Source: an uncultured Desulfobacterium sp.
Lineage (GTDB): Bacteria > Desulfobacterota > Desulfobacteria > Desulfobacterales > Desulfobacteraceae
DNA length: 17,233 bases
Assembly: GCA_937124525.1 (NCBI GenBank)
Contig: CAKZLA010000324.1
Location: 1 to 17,233 of the forward strand
Direction: 5' to 3'
Positions 5,985 to 13,996 of the stretch are shown piece by piece; positions within the stretch are counted from its first letter, which is position 1; the number at the start of each line of letters is the position of its first letter. The position numbers were made by a program, and so were the translations under genes. The notes beneath the pieces were generated by a model, which was not told where the DNA came from, made no database searches, and saw nothing but the letters and a program-made list of their open reading frames with translations.

Positions 5985-6875
5985 ATGGCAGTTATGAGAT
6001 CCGTAATGTATGTACCCAGCAATAATGATAAAATGGTTGAAAAAGCCCCTGGAATTGCAGCAGATATCCTGACACTTGACCTTGAAGATTCCGTACCTCC
6101 GGCAGAAAAAGCCAAGGGTCGAGAGATGATTCGTGAATATCTCAAGTCCAGCAGAGCCGGACAGTCTTCAAAATATCTTTATGTCCGGATTAATAACTGG
6201 GAAACAGAAATGACCAACGATGACCTTGAGGCCATTGTTTATCCCGGCCTTGACGGTGTCTGTCTGGCAAAGTGCGGCAGTGGAGAAAATGTCCAGCGTC
6301 TGGCATGGAAACTTGAAGAACTGGAACAGCGAAGAGGTATGGAGGTTGGTTCTGTGAGTATCCAGTTGCTCATCGAAACAGCTAAAGGCGTCATTAATGC
6401 CTATGAAGCCGCAACAGCAAGCCCACGCGTCAATTCACTGATTTTTGGTGCAGTTGATTATACTAAAGACATGCGGGTCACCTTGACCTCTGAAGGTCAG
6501 GAACAACTCTATGCTCGATTTCACACAGCTGTTGCTGCCAGGGCCGCCGGATGTGTAGCCATCGATTGTCCCTTTGTGGCCTTCCAGGATGCAGAAGGGT
6601 ACAAAAAGAGCACCGAAGAGGGACATCAGATGGGATACGAAGGTCGAATGTTGATTCACCCCAGCCAGATCGAACCTTCCCATGAAATTTACACCCCTTC
6701 TGCTGCCAATATTGAATGGGCGGAAGGCGTGAAAAAAGTATTTGAGGAAGAGGGTATTGCCAAGGGAAAAGCAGCTGTTACCTATCTTGGAAAAATGGTT
6801 GATACACCAGTATATGAAAATGCCATGCAGATTTTGAGCACAATGGAAGAGATTCGTGCTGCCGAAGGAAATTAA
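5985..6875 (+). CDS. HpcH/HpaI-CitE family lyase, probable malyl-CoA lyase
   Basis: This 296-residue protein belongs to the CitE/malyl-CoA lyase family of Mg-dependent TIM-barrel lyases that cleave or form malyl-, citramalyl- or citryl-CoA. Visible family marks are R5-S-V-x-Y-V-P, D32-L-E-D-S-V, Y-V-R68-I-N for CoA/substrate binding, Q-x-L-I-E131-T-A-x-G and F-G-A-V-D158-Y-T with the two metal ligands, and a C-terminal M-L-I-H-P-S-Q-I near 222-229. There is no citrate lyase alpha or gamma gene nearby, so it is unlikely to be a citrate lyase subunit. With a CoA ligase upstream and glycolate oxidase downstream, the best assignment is acetyl-CoA + glyoxylate to and from (S)-malyl-CoA. Citramalyl-CoA lyase or a thioesterase-type paralogue are alternatives. 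AGGAG lies 9 bases before the ATG. The gene is 98 bp after the ligase operon and is followed by a large hairpin. Confidence 0.8.
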   Translation: MAVMRSVMYVPSNNDKMVEKAPGIAADILTLDLEDSVPPAEKAKGREMIREYLKSSRAGQSSKYLYVRINNWETEMTNDDLEAIVYPGLDGVCLAKCGSGENVQRLAWKLEELEQRRGMEVGSVSIQLLIETAKGVINAYEAATASPRVNSLIFGAVDYTKDMRVTLTSEGQEQLYARFHTAVAARAAGCVAIDCPFVAFQDAEGYKKSTEEGHQMGYEGRMLIHPSQIEPSHEIYTPSAANIEWAEGVKKVFEEEGIAKGKAAVTYLGKMVDTPVYENAMQILSTMEEIRAAEGN

Positions 6876-6881
6876 AAATTG

Positions 6882-6958
6882 ATATGCTGCCGGCATTTTA
6901 GTGGGGATTTTGCGATTTTTAACCACCTTCTCGGAATTTTCCACCGCCGGCAGCATAT
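6882..6958. terminator. 13-bp perfect inverted repeat downstream of the lyase gene
   Basis: ATATGCTGCCGGC (6882-6894) is exactly mirrored by GCCGGCAGCATAT (6946-6958) around a 51-base centre that contains a weaker GTGG/CCAC pair. It begins 6 bases after the lyase stop codon and is followed by TATTTGATT. On the opposite strand the stem is followed by a run of five T. A bidirectional terminator or stabilising 3' hairpin is the simplest reading; the long centre is unusual for a plain intrinsic terminator. Confidence 0.5.
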
Positions 6959-7036
6959 TATTTGATTGAACTTTCCGGTTCATTATTAAGTGTATTAAGT
7001 CAGGTTTTAGTCTTAAAAGTCTTCCTGACATATTCT

Positions 7037-7041
7037 GGAGG
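7037..7041 (+). promoter_or_regulatory. ribosome binding site fixing the thiamine-binding protein start
   Basis: GGAGG lies 4 bases before ATG 7046. A longer in-frame reading from 6962 would overlap the preceding hairpin region and add residues not seen in the family, so 7046 is preferred. Confidence 0.7.
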
Positions 7042-7045
7042 AATA

Positions 7046-7333
7046 ATGATTCTTGCACAGTTGTCCGTCTACCCCATGGGAGAGGGAATAAGTCTTGGAA
7101 ATTATGTGCGTAAGGGAATTCAAGTGATAAAAGAGTCCGGCTATACATATAGTGTAGGAGGCCTCTCCACGGCAATAGAATTTCCAGATATGGATTCCCT
7201 GTTTTCTTTGGTTAAGGCAGTACGCCAGGCCCATGAGGACGAAGGGGCTAAACGTATTATCGTAGATCTAAAGATTGATGATAGAAAAGATAAGAATGCC
7301 ACTCTGAGCAGCAAAATAAAATCCGTAACATAG
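7046..7333 (+). CDS. MTH1187-family thiamine-binding protein
   Basis: This 95-residue protein matches the MTH1187/YqgV family: an N-terminal I-x-A-Q-L-S-V-Y-P-M-G strand, G-L-S-T-A-I-E-F near residue 40, a helix with H-E-D-E-G, and a terminal strand with K-I-D-D-R. These small ferredoxin-fold proteins bind thiamine or related ligands and form tetramers; they have no known catalytic activity. The gene is followed after 13 bp by a methyltransferase gene, suggesting co-transcription. Its presence in a cluster ending in PFOR, a thiamine diphosphate enzyme, may be meaningful, but the family is widespread, so that link is only an inference. Confidence 0.8.
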   Translation: MILAQLSVYPMGEGISLGNYVRKGIQVIKESGYTYSVGGLSTAIEFPDMDSLFSLVKAVRQAHEDEGAKRIIVDLKIDDRKDKNATLSSKIKSVT

Positions 7334-7346
7334 ATGGTGGGTAAAA

Positions 7347-8021
7347 ATGAAACCCAAGCTTTTTGATTCATGGGCATCCCGATATGATGGTTGGTTTGAA
7401 ACGCCCATTGGTGCCCTGGTCAAGCAGTATGAATCCAGTCTCCTCCTGGAAATGCTCAATCCCCTTCCCGGGGAATCCATTCTTGATGTGGGATGTGGTT
7501 CTGGTCTCTTTACCAATGATGTGATGACTAAAAGGGTTAAGATTACAGGCGTTGATTTGTCCCAACCCATGCTCAGGAACGCTATTGATAAAATCCCTGC
7601 ATACGCTTTTACAGGTACCTGCGCTGATATGTGCGCATTACCCTTTGCGGATAACAGTTTTGACAAAACTTTCAGCATGACCGCCATTGAATTTGTCGAA
7701 GACGCAAAAAAGGCCGTTGCCGAACTTGATCGCGTGACCCGAAAGGGCGGTATCGTTGTACTGACAACCCTTAACAGTCTCAGCCCATGGGCAGAAAGAC
7801 GTCTGGTGGCTGCGAAAAATGGACATGCTTTGTTTCAAAAGGTTTTTTTTAGATCTCCAGATGATATGCGAGCGCTTATTCCATCAGATCCTGTGGTAAA
7901 AACGGCGATTCATTTTCAAAAGAATTCTTTCCCTGCAGATGTGCCTTTGATTGAAAGGGCAGGAATTAAGGAACAGGCTGATACCGGCGCCTTTCTGGCG
8001 GTTAAGTGGAGTGTAGAGTAG
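7347..8021 (+). CDS. class I SAM-dependent methyltransferase (UbiE-like)
   Basis: This 224-residue protein has the class I methyltransferase fold. Motif I is I-L-D-V-G-C-G-S-G-L-F (45-55), the acidic end of strand 2 is G-V-D-L-S (68-72), A-L-P-F-A-D-N-S-F-D is at 97-106, and a post-motif stretch R-K-G-G-I-V-V-L-T-T is near 132-141. The sequence M-x-A-I-E-F-V-E-D-A resembles UbiE/small-molecule methyltransferases. The substrate cannot be read from the sequence. It starts at an ATG with GGTGGG upstream, 13 bp after the thiamine-binding gene, and ends 74 bp before the glycolate oxidase gene. It has no obvious step in the carbon pathway around it. Confidence 0.82.
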   Translation: MKPKLFDSWASRYDGWFETPIGALVKQYESSLLLEMLNPLPGESILDVGCGSGLFTNDVMTKRVKITGVDLSQPMLRNAIDKIPAYAFTGTCADMCALPFADNSFDKTFSMTAIEFVEDAKKAVAELDRVTRKGGIVVLTTLNSLSPWAERRLVAAKNGHALFQKVFFRSPDDMRALIPSDPVVKTAIHFQKNSFPADVPLIERAGIKEQADTGAFLAVKWSVE

Positions 8022-8095
8022 GACATTTTCAGTGGTGAAATCACCCTGCAGCCTCTTGTTGTCAATATTAACGTCTTTTAAGTTAAGGAAAAACT

Positions 8096-10702
8096 ATGGT
8101 CAGTGAAAATTTTATTCGTGAATTGGAAACAATCGTAGGGAAATCCCACGTCTCTTTGACCCATACCGGTATTGAACTGTATTCATACGATGCGTCTCTG
8201 ATAAAGGGGAATCCTGGAGTTGTGGTGTTTCCAGGAAATACCGAGGAAGTCTCCCAGACCGTTAAGGCGGCCAATAGAGCTGGAATTTCCTTTATTCCCC
8301 GGGGGTATGGTACCAACTTGTCCGGTGGCACCATTTCTGTCACCGAGGGGCTTATAATATGTATGTCTCGATTTAACCAGATTCTGGAGATCGCCCCTGA
8401 AAGTCGTTATATGGTTGTTCAGCCCGGAAAGACCAATCTGGAAGTCCAGCAGGCCCTGGCCACTGTGGGTGCCTTTTATGCCCCGGATCCGGCCAGTCAA
8501 AAAGTCTCCACCATTGGTGGCAACGCAGGCGAAAATTCAGGTGGTCCCCTGTGTTTGAAATATGGCGTTACTTCCAACCATATTCTGGGAATGGAGGTGG
8601 TTTTGGGTGATGGCGAGATTGTGCGCATGGGTGGCCCGGCGCTTGATCCTCCCGGGTTGGATCTTCGGGGACTCATGGTGGGCAGTGAGGGGGGGCTTGG
8701 TATTATGACGGAATTGACCCTGCGCACCTTGCCCAAAACAGAATCCGTTATTACCATGCTTGCCGTTTATGACGAAATTCCATGGGCCGCAGAATCTGTT
8801 AAGGAAATAATATCTGCTGGGATTGTTCCAAATACCCTTGAAATGATGGATGCCACAGTTATTGAGGCTGTGGAAGCCAGTGGTCCATGCGGATACCCCA
8901 CCGATGCGGCAGCCGTATTGATCATTGAGGTGGAAGGTATGACTGTGGGGCTTCAGGAACAGGCCGAACAGATTAAAAAGATCTGTATGGCTACCCGGTG
9001 TCGCAACATCAAGATTGCCCAGAACCAGCAGGAACGAGATCTTTTATGGCAGGGTCGTCGTGGTGCTTTTGGTGCCATTGCCCGTCTGGCTCCTAATTAT
9101 CTTGTAAACGATGCCTGTGTTCCCCGGACTAACCTGCCCCAGGCCCTGGAGCGTGTAAAGGACATTTCCGATCAATATGGATTTCGATGTGGTAATGTTT
9201 TCCATGCCGGTGACGGAAATCTGCATCCCCTTCTAATGTTTGATTCACGAAACCCTGAAGATTTAAAACAGGTTCATAAGGCTGGATGGGATATCATGCA
9301 GGCTTGTGTTGAGCTGGGGGGGACCATAACGGGTGAGCACGGTGTGGGTCGGGAAAAACAAGATGGCATGTTAATGATTTTTTCAGGAGATGATCTCAAT
9401 ACCCAGCAGGCACTGAAACGTGGTATTGATCCGAACAACGTATTAAATCCTTACAAGGTGATTCCGCTTCCTAAAATACCTGGACAACCGCTTGCGTCCG
9501 TTGGCCCCTCGGTGTTGAAACGTCTTGGAGGAAAATCGTGTCAAGGGGTAAGTGACGTCATGGTCGCAATTAAGGATGCCGCTGCCGCGGGCAAGTCTGT
9601 GGTGGCTGTTGGTGGTGGTACCTTCGAACAATATGGTAATCTTTGTAAAAAAGGAACGCTGCCTGTAAGTACCCTTGCCATGAAAGATGTTATCGAAGTT
9701 GATCCAGCCAATCAGTTCGCCACCATGGGTGCCGGGCTTTCTTTTGATGAATTTCAGGCTATTCTGGGTGAAAAGAATCAGTGGCTCCCCATTCGCCCAC
9801 CCTATTTTGGTGGTGCCTCAACCATAGGTTCCCTGGTGGCCATGGGTGCCAGTGGTCCAGAACGTATGCTCTATGGTGCCCCCAGGGATTATCTGTTGGG
9901 TCTTCAATATATTGATAGTCAGGGACGGATCATTTCATGTGGTGGCAAAGTTGTAAAAAATGTTGCTGGATATGATATGACCCGATTACTTACCGGTTCC
10001 AACGGAACACTGGGAGTAATCACCGAATCGACCTGGCGCATTTCAACAAGGCCTGAACTCTGTAAGTCCCTATCTGCAACAGGAAATCTGAAAAACTGCC
10101 ATGAAGCTGCTCTTAAACTAATGAACTCCAATTTGATTCCCACCTTTGTGACAGCTATCCCTGAAAATAATTTCCAGGGACAGTCTCCAGATCAATGGTC
10201 CATGATTGTTGGCTTTGAAGGGCTCTCTAATGTTGTTGAACACCAGATTGAAAAATGTTCTGAACTGTTAAAAGAACAAAAATTGAAAATCCAGGATACC
10301 TGTGACTATTCTCTGATTGACGGACGTTTTAAGGAAATATTTAATAAAATGTCCCAGGCACCCTATTTATTGAAGGCTGCTGTCGCCACAGCTAAAATGG
10401 TGAATTACATTGACGATATAAAAGCCCAGGGAAATTTATCAGGATGGTGCCTTGACTTTGGATGCGGCAGAATCTTTGGTGCCCTGGACGCTCTGGATGG
10501 AAAGCGTTGGGCTGTCATGGCCCGTAAGGCTGCGATCCATGGCGGTCATGTGCAGCTTGATAAAGCACCTGATACGTTTCGGAACGGACATGATGTCTTT
10601 GGCACGGACTCCTGTTCGAATTGGGGCATGATGCATACAATCAAAAAAGCCCTGGACCCAGAGTCTGTTTTTGCACCTGGGCGTATGCCTGGAAGGGTTT
10701 AG
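8096..10702 (+). CDS. glcDE: fused GlcD-GlcE glycolate oxidase flavoprotein
   Basis: This 868-residue protein joins two flavoproteins that are separate genes in E. coli. Residues 1-465 are GlcD-like: an FAD-binding PCMH domain (P-R-G-Y-G-T-N-L-S-G-G near 68-78; T-I-G-G-N-A-G-E-N-S-G-G near 139-150) and a C-terminal FAD-oxidase domain with H370-A-G-D-G-N-L-H-P and G409-T-I-T-G-E-H-G-V-G. Residues 470-868 are GlcE-like: a second PCMH domain with V-G-G-G-T, A-S-T-I-G-S-L near 574-580 and K-N-V-A-G-Y-D near 621-627. Both FAD-site regions look intact. The enzyme oxidises glycolate to glyoxylate in the cytoplasm and passes electrons to GlcF. AAGGA lies 7 bases before the ATG. D-lactate or another 2-hydroxyacid is a possible alternative substrate. 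A GlcF gene follows after 174 bp, which supports the assignment. Confidence 0.85.
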   Translation: MVSENFIRELETIVGKSHVSLTHTGIELYSYDASLIKGNPGVVVFPGNTEEVSQTVKAANRAGISFIPRGYGTNLSGGTISVTEGLIICMSRFNQILEIAPESRYMVVQPGKTNLEVQQALATVGAFYAPDPASQKVSTIGGNAGENSGGPLCLKYGVTSNHILGMEVVLGDGEIVRMGGPALDPPGLDLRGLMVGSEGGLGIMTELTLRTLPKTESVITMLAVYDEIPWAAESVKEIISAGIVPNTLEMMDATVIEAVEASGPCGYPTDAAAVLIIEVEGMTVGLQEQAEQIKKICMATRCRNIKIAQNQQERDLLWQGRRGAFGAIARLAPNYLVNDACVPRTNLPQALERVKDISDQYGFRCGNVFHAGDGNLHPLLMFDSRNPEDLKQVHKAGWDIMQACVELGGTITGEHGVGREKQDGMLMIFSGDDLNTQQALKRGIDPNNVLNPYKVIPLPKIPGQPLASVGPSVLKRLGGKSCQGVSDVMVAIKDAAAAGKSVVAVGGGTFEQYGNLCKKGTLPVSTLAMKDVIEVDPANQFATMGAGLSFDEFQAILGEKNQWLPIRPPYFGGASTIGSLVAMGASGPERMLYGAPRDYLLGLQYIDSQGRIISCGGKVVKNVAGYDMTRLLTGSNGTLGVITESTWRISTRPELCKSLSATGNLKNCHEAALKLMNSNLIPTFVTAIPENNFQGQSPDQWSMIVGFEGLSNVVEHQIEKCSELLKEQKLKIQDTCDYSLIDGRFKEIFNKMSQAPYLLKAAVATAKMVNYIDDIKAQGNLSGWCLDFGCGRIFGALDALDGKRWAVMARKAAIHGGHVQLDKAPDTFRNGHDVFGTDSCSNWGMMHTIKKALDPESVFAPGRMPGRV

Positions 10703-10776
10703 AGACGTCGGGAACATCTATTTTTCCATCTTTTATGTGACGATTTGCTTATCGTTAATACATATAGAGCATCCAG

Positions 10777-10854
10777 TTAAAGTTCATGGCTTGACGCGCC
10801 TGGGTAGAGAAGGCCTCATCAGGTGCGTCTGGCTGTAAAGACCATGAATTTTAA
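10777..10854 (+). other. long imperfect hairpin in the glcF leader
   Basis: TTAAAGTTCATGG (10777-10789) pairs with CCATGAATTTTAA (10842-10854), with one G-T wobble, and inside it GACGCGCCTG (10793-10802) pairs with CAGGTGCGTC (10820-10829), also with one G-T wobble. The inner loop is 17 bases and the internal loop is asymmetric (3 versus 12 bases). It ends 22 bases before the glcF ATG and 9 bases before its AAGGA site. It may be an mRNA-processing or regulatory leader element that sets the GlcDE:GlcF ratio. I did not recognise a known riboswitch. Confidence 0.5.
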
Positions 10855-10876
10855 AACCAAATAAGGAAAATTCATC

Positions 10877-12166
10877 ATGGATATTATTGAAGATTATGAT
10901 GCAATATCGCAATGTAATAAATGTGGATTTTGCCAGGTCGCCTGTCCTGTATTTCGTTCAACAGGTAATGAGTCCGGTGTGGCCAGGGGACGTCTGGCAT
11001 TGATGCGCGGCATCATTGAGGATCGCGTTGAATGGAGCAAGGAGTTGGAAGATCCTCTGTTTAATTGCCTGGGATGCGGTGCCTGCACCTCCAACTGCTT
11101 TGGAGCAGTGCCTACGGCTGATCTCATCATTAAAGGACGGGCCGCCTATCTTGAAAAGGTAGGGCGAAAACCCATCCATAAACTTTTGTTTGAGCAACTC
11201 CTTCCCTATCCTGGCAGGCTTCACATGGCTGCACGGGCTGCAGCCCTGGGAAAAAATTCAGGTATGTCCAAGGTTGCCAAGGCTCTGGGACTTTTGAGAA
11301 TTCTGGGAAGGGATTTTGCCAAGGCTGAAGATATGGTTGAAAAGCTTCCTCCAAAACCATTTAGAGGCGTCCTTAAACCAGGCGAATATGAAGGAACAGG
11401 TAAGTCCCTTCGCATTGGTTATTTTGTGGGGTGCGGTGTTGATGTAATTCAACAGGAAGCTGGACAAGAGAGTTTTAAGTTACTGAAGAAAATTGGTAAC
11501 ACCGTTCCTATCCTTGATAATTGCTGCCGCGGGTTACCTCCCTGGACCTATGGTGATATTGATGCGGCCCAGAAGCTTGCACGGAGAAATCTTAAGACCT
11601 TTTCTTCTCAATCCTTTGATGTCATTGTTACAGACTGTTCAAGCTGTGCCTCGTTTTTAAAGAAATATCCCAAGGTGTTTGATGGTGATGATAAAAATCA
11701 GGTGGTTGCCCAGAATCAGACCCCTCTTTTTCAGGATATGGTGGAATTTCTTTTTAAACATGGGATGACTTCTCCTTCCCGAAAATCACCGGTTGTGGTC
11801 ACCTACCATGATCCTTGCCATGCAGTTCGGGGGCAGGGTATCTCCATGGAGAATCGAGAAATTTTAAAATCAATACCAGGACTGGAATTCAGGGAGATGC
11901 CCGAATCTGACTGGTGTTGTGGTGGAGCAGGTTCCTATGCATTAACCCATTACGATCTATCCATGAAAGTACTTGATCGGAAAATGAAAAATTTGGCGTC
12001 CACCGGCGCAGATTTTCTTGTAACCTCCTGCCCTGCATGCATGATCCAACTATCCTACGGTATTAGAAAGCACGGATTAAACATAAAAGTTTGTCATATT
12101 TCCGAGGTGGTTACAGGAACTAAGGCCATCGAAGGTAGTTGTCCCAAAATGGGAAAAAGTGCATAG
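10877..12166 (+). CDS. glcF: glycolate oxidase iron-sulfur subunit
   Basis: This 429-residue protein has the normal GlcF length and layout. Two 4Fe-4S motifs come first: Cys13/16/19/23 (C-N-K-C-G-F-C-x3-C-P) and Cys64/67/70/74. Two CCG-type domains follow: Cys186, Cys216-217 (C-C-R-G), Cys254 and Cys257; then Cys314, Cys347-348 (C-C-G-G), Cys385 and Cys388. It takes electrons from the flavoprotein and hands them on, presumably to menaquinone or a membrane complex. No membrane helix or signal peptide is visible. The start ATG has AAGGA 9 bases upstream and sits behind a long leader hairpin 174 bp after glcDE. Other GlcF/LutA/HdrD-like redox partners share this fold, but adjacency to GlcD-GlcE makes the assignment strong. 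Confidence 0.87.
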   Translation: MDIIEDYDAISQCNKCGFCQVACPVFRSTGNESGVARGRLALMRGIIEDRVEWSKELEDPLFNCLGCGACTSNCFGAVPTADLIIKGRAAYLEKVGRKPIHKLLFEQLLPYPGRLHMAARAAALGKNSGMSKVAKALGLLRILGRDFAKAEDMVEKLPPKPFRGVLKPGEYEGTGKSLRIGYFVGCGVDVIQQEAGQESFKLLKKIGNTVPILDNCCRGLPPWTYGDIDAAQKLARRNLKTFSSQSFDVIVTDCSSCASFLKKYPKVFDGDDKNQVVAQNQTPLFQDMVEFLFKHGMTSPSRKSPVVVTYHDPCHAVRGQGISMENREILKSIPGLEFREMPESDWCCGGAGSYALTHYDLSMKVLDRKMKNLASTGADFLVTSCPACMIQLSYGIRKHGLNIKVCHISEVVTGTKAIEGSCPKMGKSA

Positions 12167-12673
12167 AATATTAAATTTTGAGTATTTATTCAGCATATAT
12201 TTGCTATTTAAAGGTATTGATAACACAATATATTGTAGTTATGACGTGTTATTTGATATTTTTGCTGTTAATTTTAGAAAAAAACTCCTTAATTTTGCAA
12301 AATAAAAAAATAAATATTCTTTATAATCAAATACTTAAATACGCTAAATAGATACAATTTTGAAAGTGAAACAATACCATGCGTTGTCGTCACGATATGA
12401 GGTTTTCAGGTTGGATCTACTGCCATTTCGATGCAGTAGAATAGGTTGTAAAACAGGATGGCTTACAAGGTCTTTTTGACTTGTAAAGGGGAGCCATCCT
12501 GAACTTCATAGATAGAAATAGAAAGTGATCAAGGTTCGAAAAAAATGTTTAAAAGATTAGCGAGGGGACCTCGTTAACAAGTTCAAGTGTTTGGATATTT
12601 TAGACGCATGAATATATACTCATCGTGGGGTAAAGAATAAATCCCCACGGGTAAATCAAGGAGATTTTAAGTA
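12167..12673. other. 507-bp gene-free region with AT-rich operators and structured malic enzyme leader
   Basis: The left half (12167-12360) is very AT-rich and holds two perfect 12-bp palindromes, ACAATATATTGT (12225-12236, inside a longer imperfect ATAAC...GTTAT dyad) and ATTTTGCAAAAT (12292-12303), plus a TATAAT (12322-12327) whose nearest -35-like TTGCAA is 21 bases away. The right half carries three clear hairpins and a short GC-rich one. No terminator is evident after glcF. No ORF with a ribosome site was found. Confidence 0.55.
12416..12649 (+). other. multi-hairpin 5' leader of the malic enzyme gene
   Basis: Successive inverted repeats occur within 260 bases before the start codon: TCTACTGC/GCAGTAGA (12416-12423/12433-12440), CAGGATGGCT/AGCCATCCTG (12454-12463/12492-12501) with an inner TACAAG/CTTGTA stem, CGAGG-GGA-CCTCG near 12560-12575, and CGTGGGG/CCCCACG (12624-12630/12643-12649). 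The last ends 8 bases before the AAGGAG ribosome site. GGA trinucleotides recur, including in the loop of the third hairpin and in the ribosome site, a pattern compatible with CsrA control but not proof. It may be a structured leader or a separate small RNA. It fits no riboswitch I know. Confidence 0.45.
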
Positions 12674-13957
12674 ATGGTAACCTACAATGAAGAAGCACTT
12701 AAATATCACTGTGAACCTGTTTGTGGTAAAATAAAAGTAGTTCCAACGAAACCATGTAAAACCGCCATTGATCTTGCATTGGCTTACTCACCGGGAGTTG
12801 CCAGCCCAGTATTGAAAATAGCCGAGAATCCTGAAGATTCATATAAATATACCAGCCGTGCCAACCTTGTGGGTGTTGTCAGCAATGGCTCTGCCATTCT
12901 TGGTCTGGGCAACAAGGGAGCCCTGGCCAGCAAACCGGTCATGGAGGGAAAGGGTATTTTATTTAAAAGATTTGCTGATATCGATGTGTTTGACATTGAA
13001 TTGGATAGCCAGGATCCACAAAAAATTATTGAGACCGTAAAAATGATGGAGCCTACCTTTGGTGGGATCAACCTGGAAGATATAAAAGCACCGGAATGTT
13101 TTGAAATTGAAGAACAGCTCATTGAAATGTGTGATATTCCCGTTTTCCATGATGATCAGCATGGTACGGCTATTATCTGCGCTGCGGGCTTTATGAATGC
13201 ACTGGAGCTTAACGGCAAGAAAATCGAAGATGTAAAAGTGGTTTTTAATGGGGCCGGTGCCGCTGGCATCTCATGTGCCAAGCTGTTTGTTTCCATGGGG
13301 GTTAAGCTTGAAAACCTTACCATGTGCGATTCCAAGGGAGTTATTTACAAGGGAAGACCCCAGGGAATGAATAAGTACAAGGAGATCTTTGCCCTTGATA
13401 CTCAAGATCGTACATTGGCCGATGCCATGGATGGTGCCGATGTTTTCATGGGCGTTTCCCAGAAAGACGTGGTTACTCCGGATATGCTTACATCCATGGC
13501 CAAGGATCCCATTGTCTTTGCAATGGCGAACCCTGACCCTGAAATTACCTATGATCTGGCCGTTGCAACCCGTGATGATGTGATTATGGCCACGGGAAGG
13601 TCTGATTATCCCAATCAGGTAAATAACGTTCTTGGCTTTCCTTTTATCTTTCGCGGTGCCCTTGATGTCAAGGCTACTCGAATTTCCGAAGGCATGAAAA
13701 TTGCCGCTGCCAGAGCACTGGCCGCTTTAGCCAAAGAACCGGTAACCCAATCTGTTAGAGATGCTTATGATGGCAAAGAGTTCACCTTTGGCAGAGAGTA
13801 TATTGTACCCGCACCGTTTGATTCCAGGGTCATTGAATGGGAAGCCGTGGCCGTGGCCCAGGCTGCCGTTGAAGAAGGGCTTGCACGGAAACCCATTGAG
13901 GACTGGGATGCTTACAGAAAATCTCTGACTGAGCGTATGGCTCCTATGTGGAAATAA
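12674..13957 (+). CDS. malic enzyme, short form (oxaloacetate-decarboxylating malate dehydrogenase)
   Basis: This 427-residue enzyme oxidatively decarboxylates malate to pyruvate + CO2. Visible marks are the catalytic Tyr in A-Y38-S-P-G-V-A, V-M-E-G-K93-G near the catalytic Lys, I-N-L-E-D135-136 and H-D-D-Q-H-G-T (159-165) for metal binding, the Rossmann loop N-G-A-G-A-A-G near 192-198, A-N-P-D-P-E, and [10 protein letters not shown]. It lacks the phosphotransacetylase-like C-terminal half of the long MaeB form. The residue after the second Rossmann strand is Asp (C-D-S-K-G), which would suit NAD, but cofactor choice cannot be settled by eye. AAGGAG lies 10 bases before the ATG. It sits between glcF and PFOR, matching a malate to pyruvate to acetyl-CoA route. 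Confidence 0.9.
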   Translation: MVTYNEEALKYHCEPVCGKIKVVPTKPCKTAIDLALAYSPGVASPVLKIAENPEDSYKYTSRANLVGVVSNGSAILGLGNKGALASKPVMEGKGILFKRFADIDVFDIELDSQDPQKIIETVKMMEPTFGGINLEDIKAPECFEIEEQLIEMCDIPVFHDDQHGTAIICAAGFMNALELNGKKIEDVKVVFNGAGAAGISCAKLFVSMGVKLENLTMCDSKGVIYKGRPQGMNKYKEIFALDTQDRTLADAMDGADVFMGVSQKDVVTPDMLTSMAKDPIVFAMANPDPEITYDLAVATRDDVIMATGRSDYPNQVNNVLGFPFIFRGALDVKATRISEGMKIAAARALAALAKEPVTQSVRDAYDGKEFTFGREYIVPAPFDSRVIEWEAVAVAQAAVEEGLARKPIEDWDAYRKSLTERMAPMWK

Positions 13958-13996
13958 GCGTTGCAATGTAACAATATCCACATGTTTTGAAATTAT

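Noticed and set aside
6962..7045. Longer N-terminus for the thiamine-binding protein starting at 6962
   Set aside because: No ribosome site there, and family proteins begin at the conserved first strand encoded from 7046, which has GGAGG.
8033..8044. GGTGAAATCACC as a terminator after the methyltransferase gene
   Set aside because: Loop of two bases and no T run; too small to support a terminator call.
10803..10822. CTGATGAG on the minus strand within the glcF leader, resembling a hammerhead ribozyme core
   Set aside because: The required GAAA box and flanking stem arrangement are absent. The match is a by-product of the hairpin.
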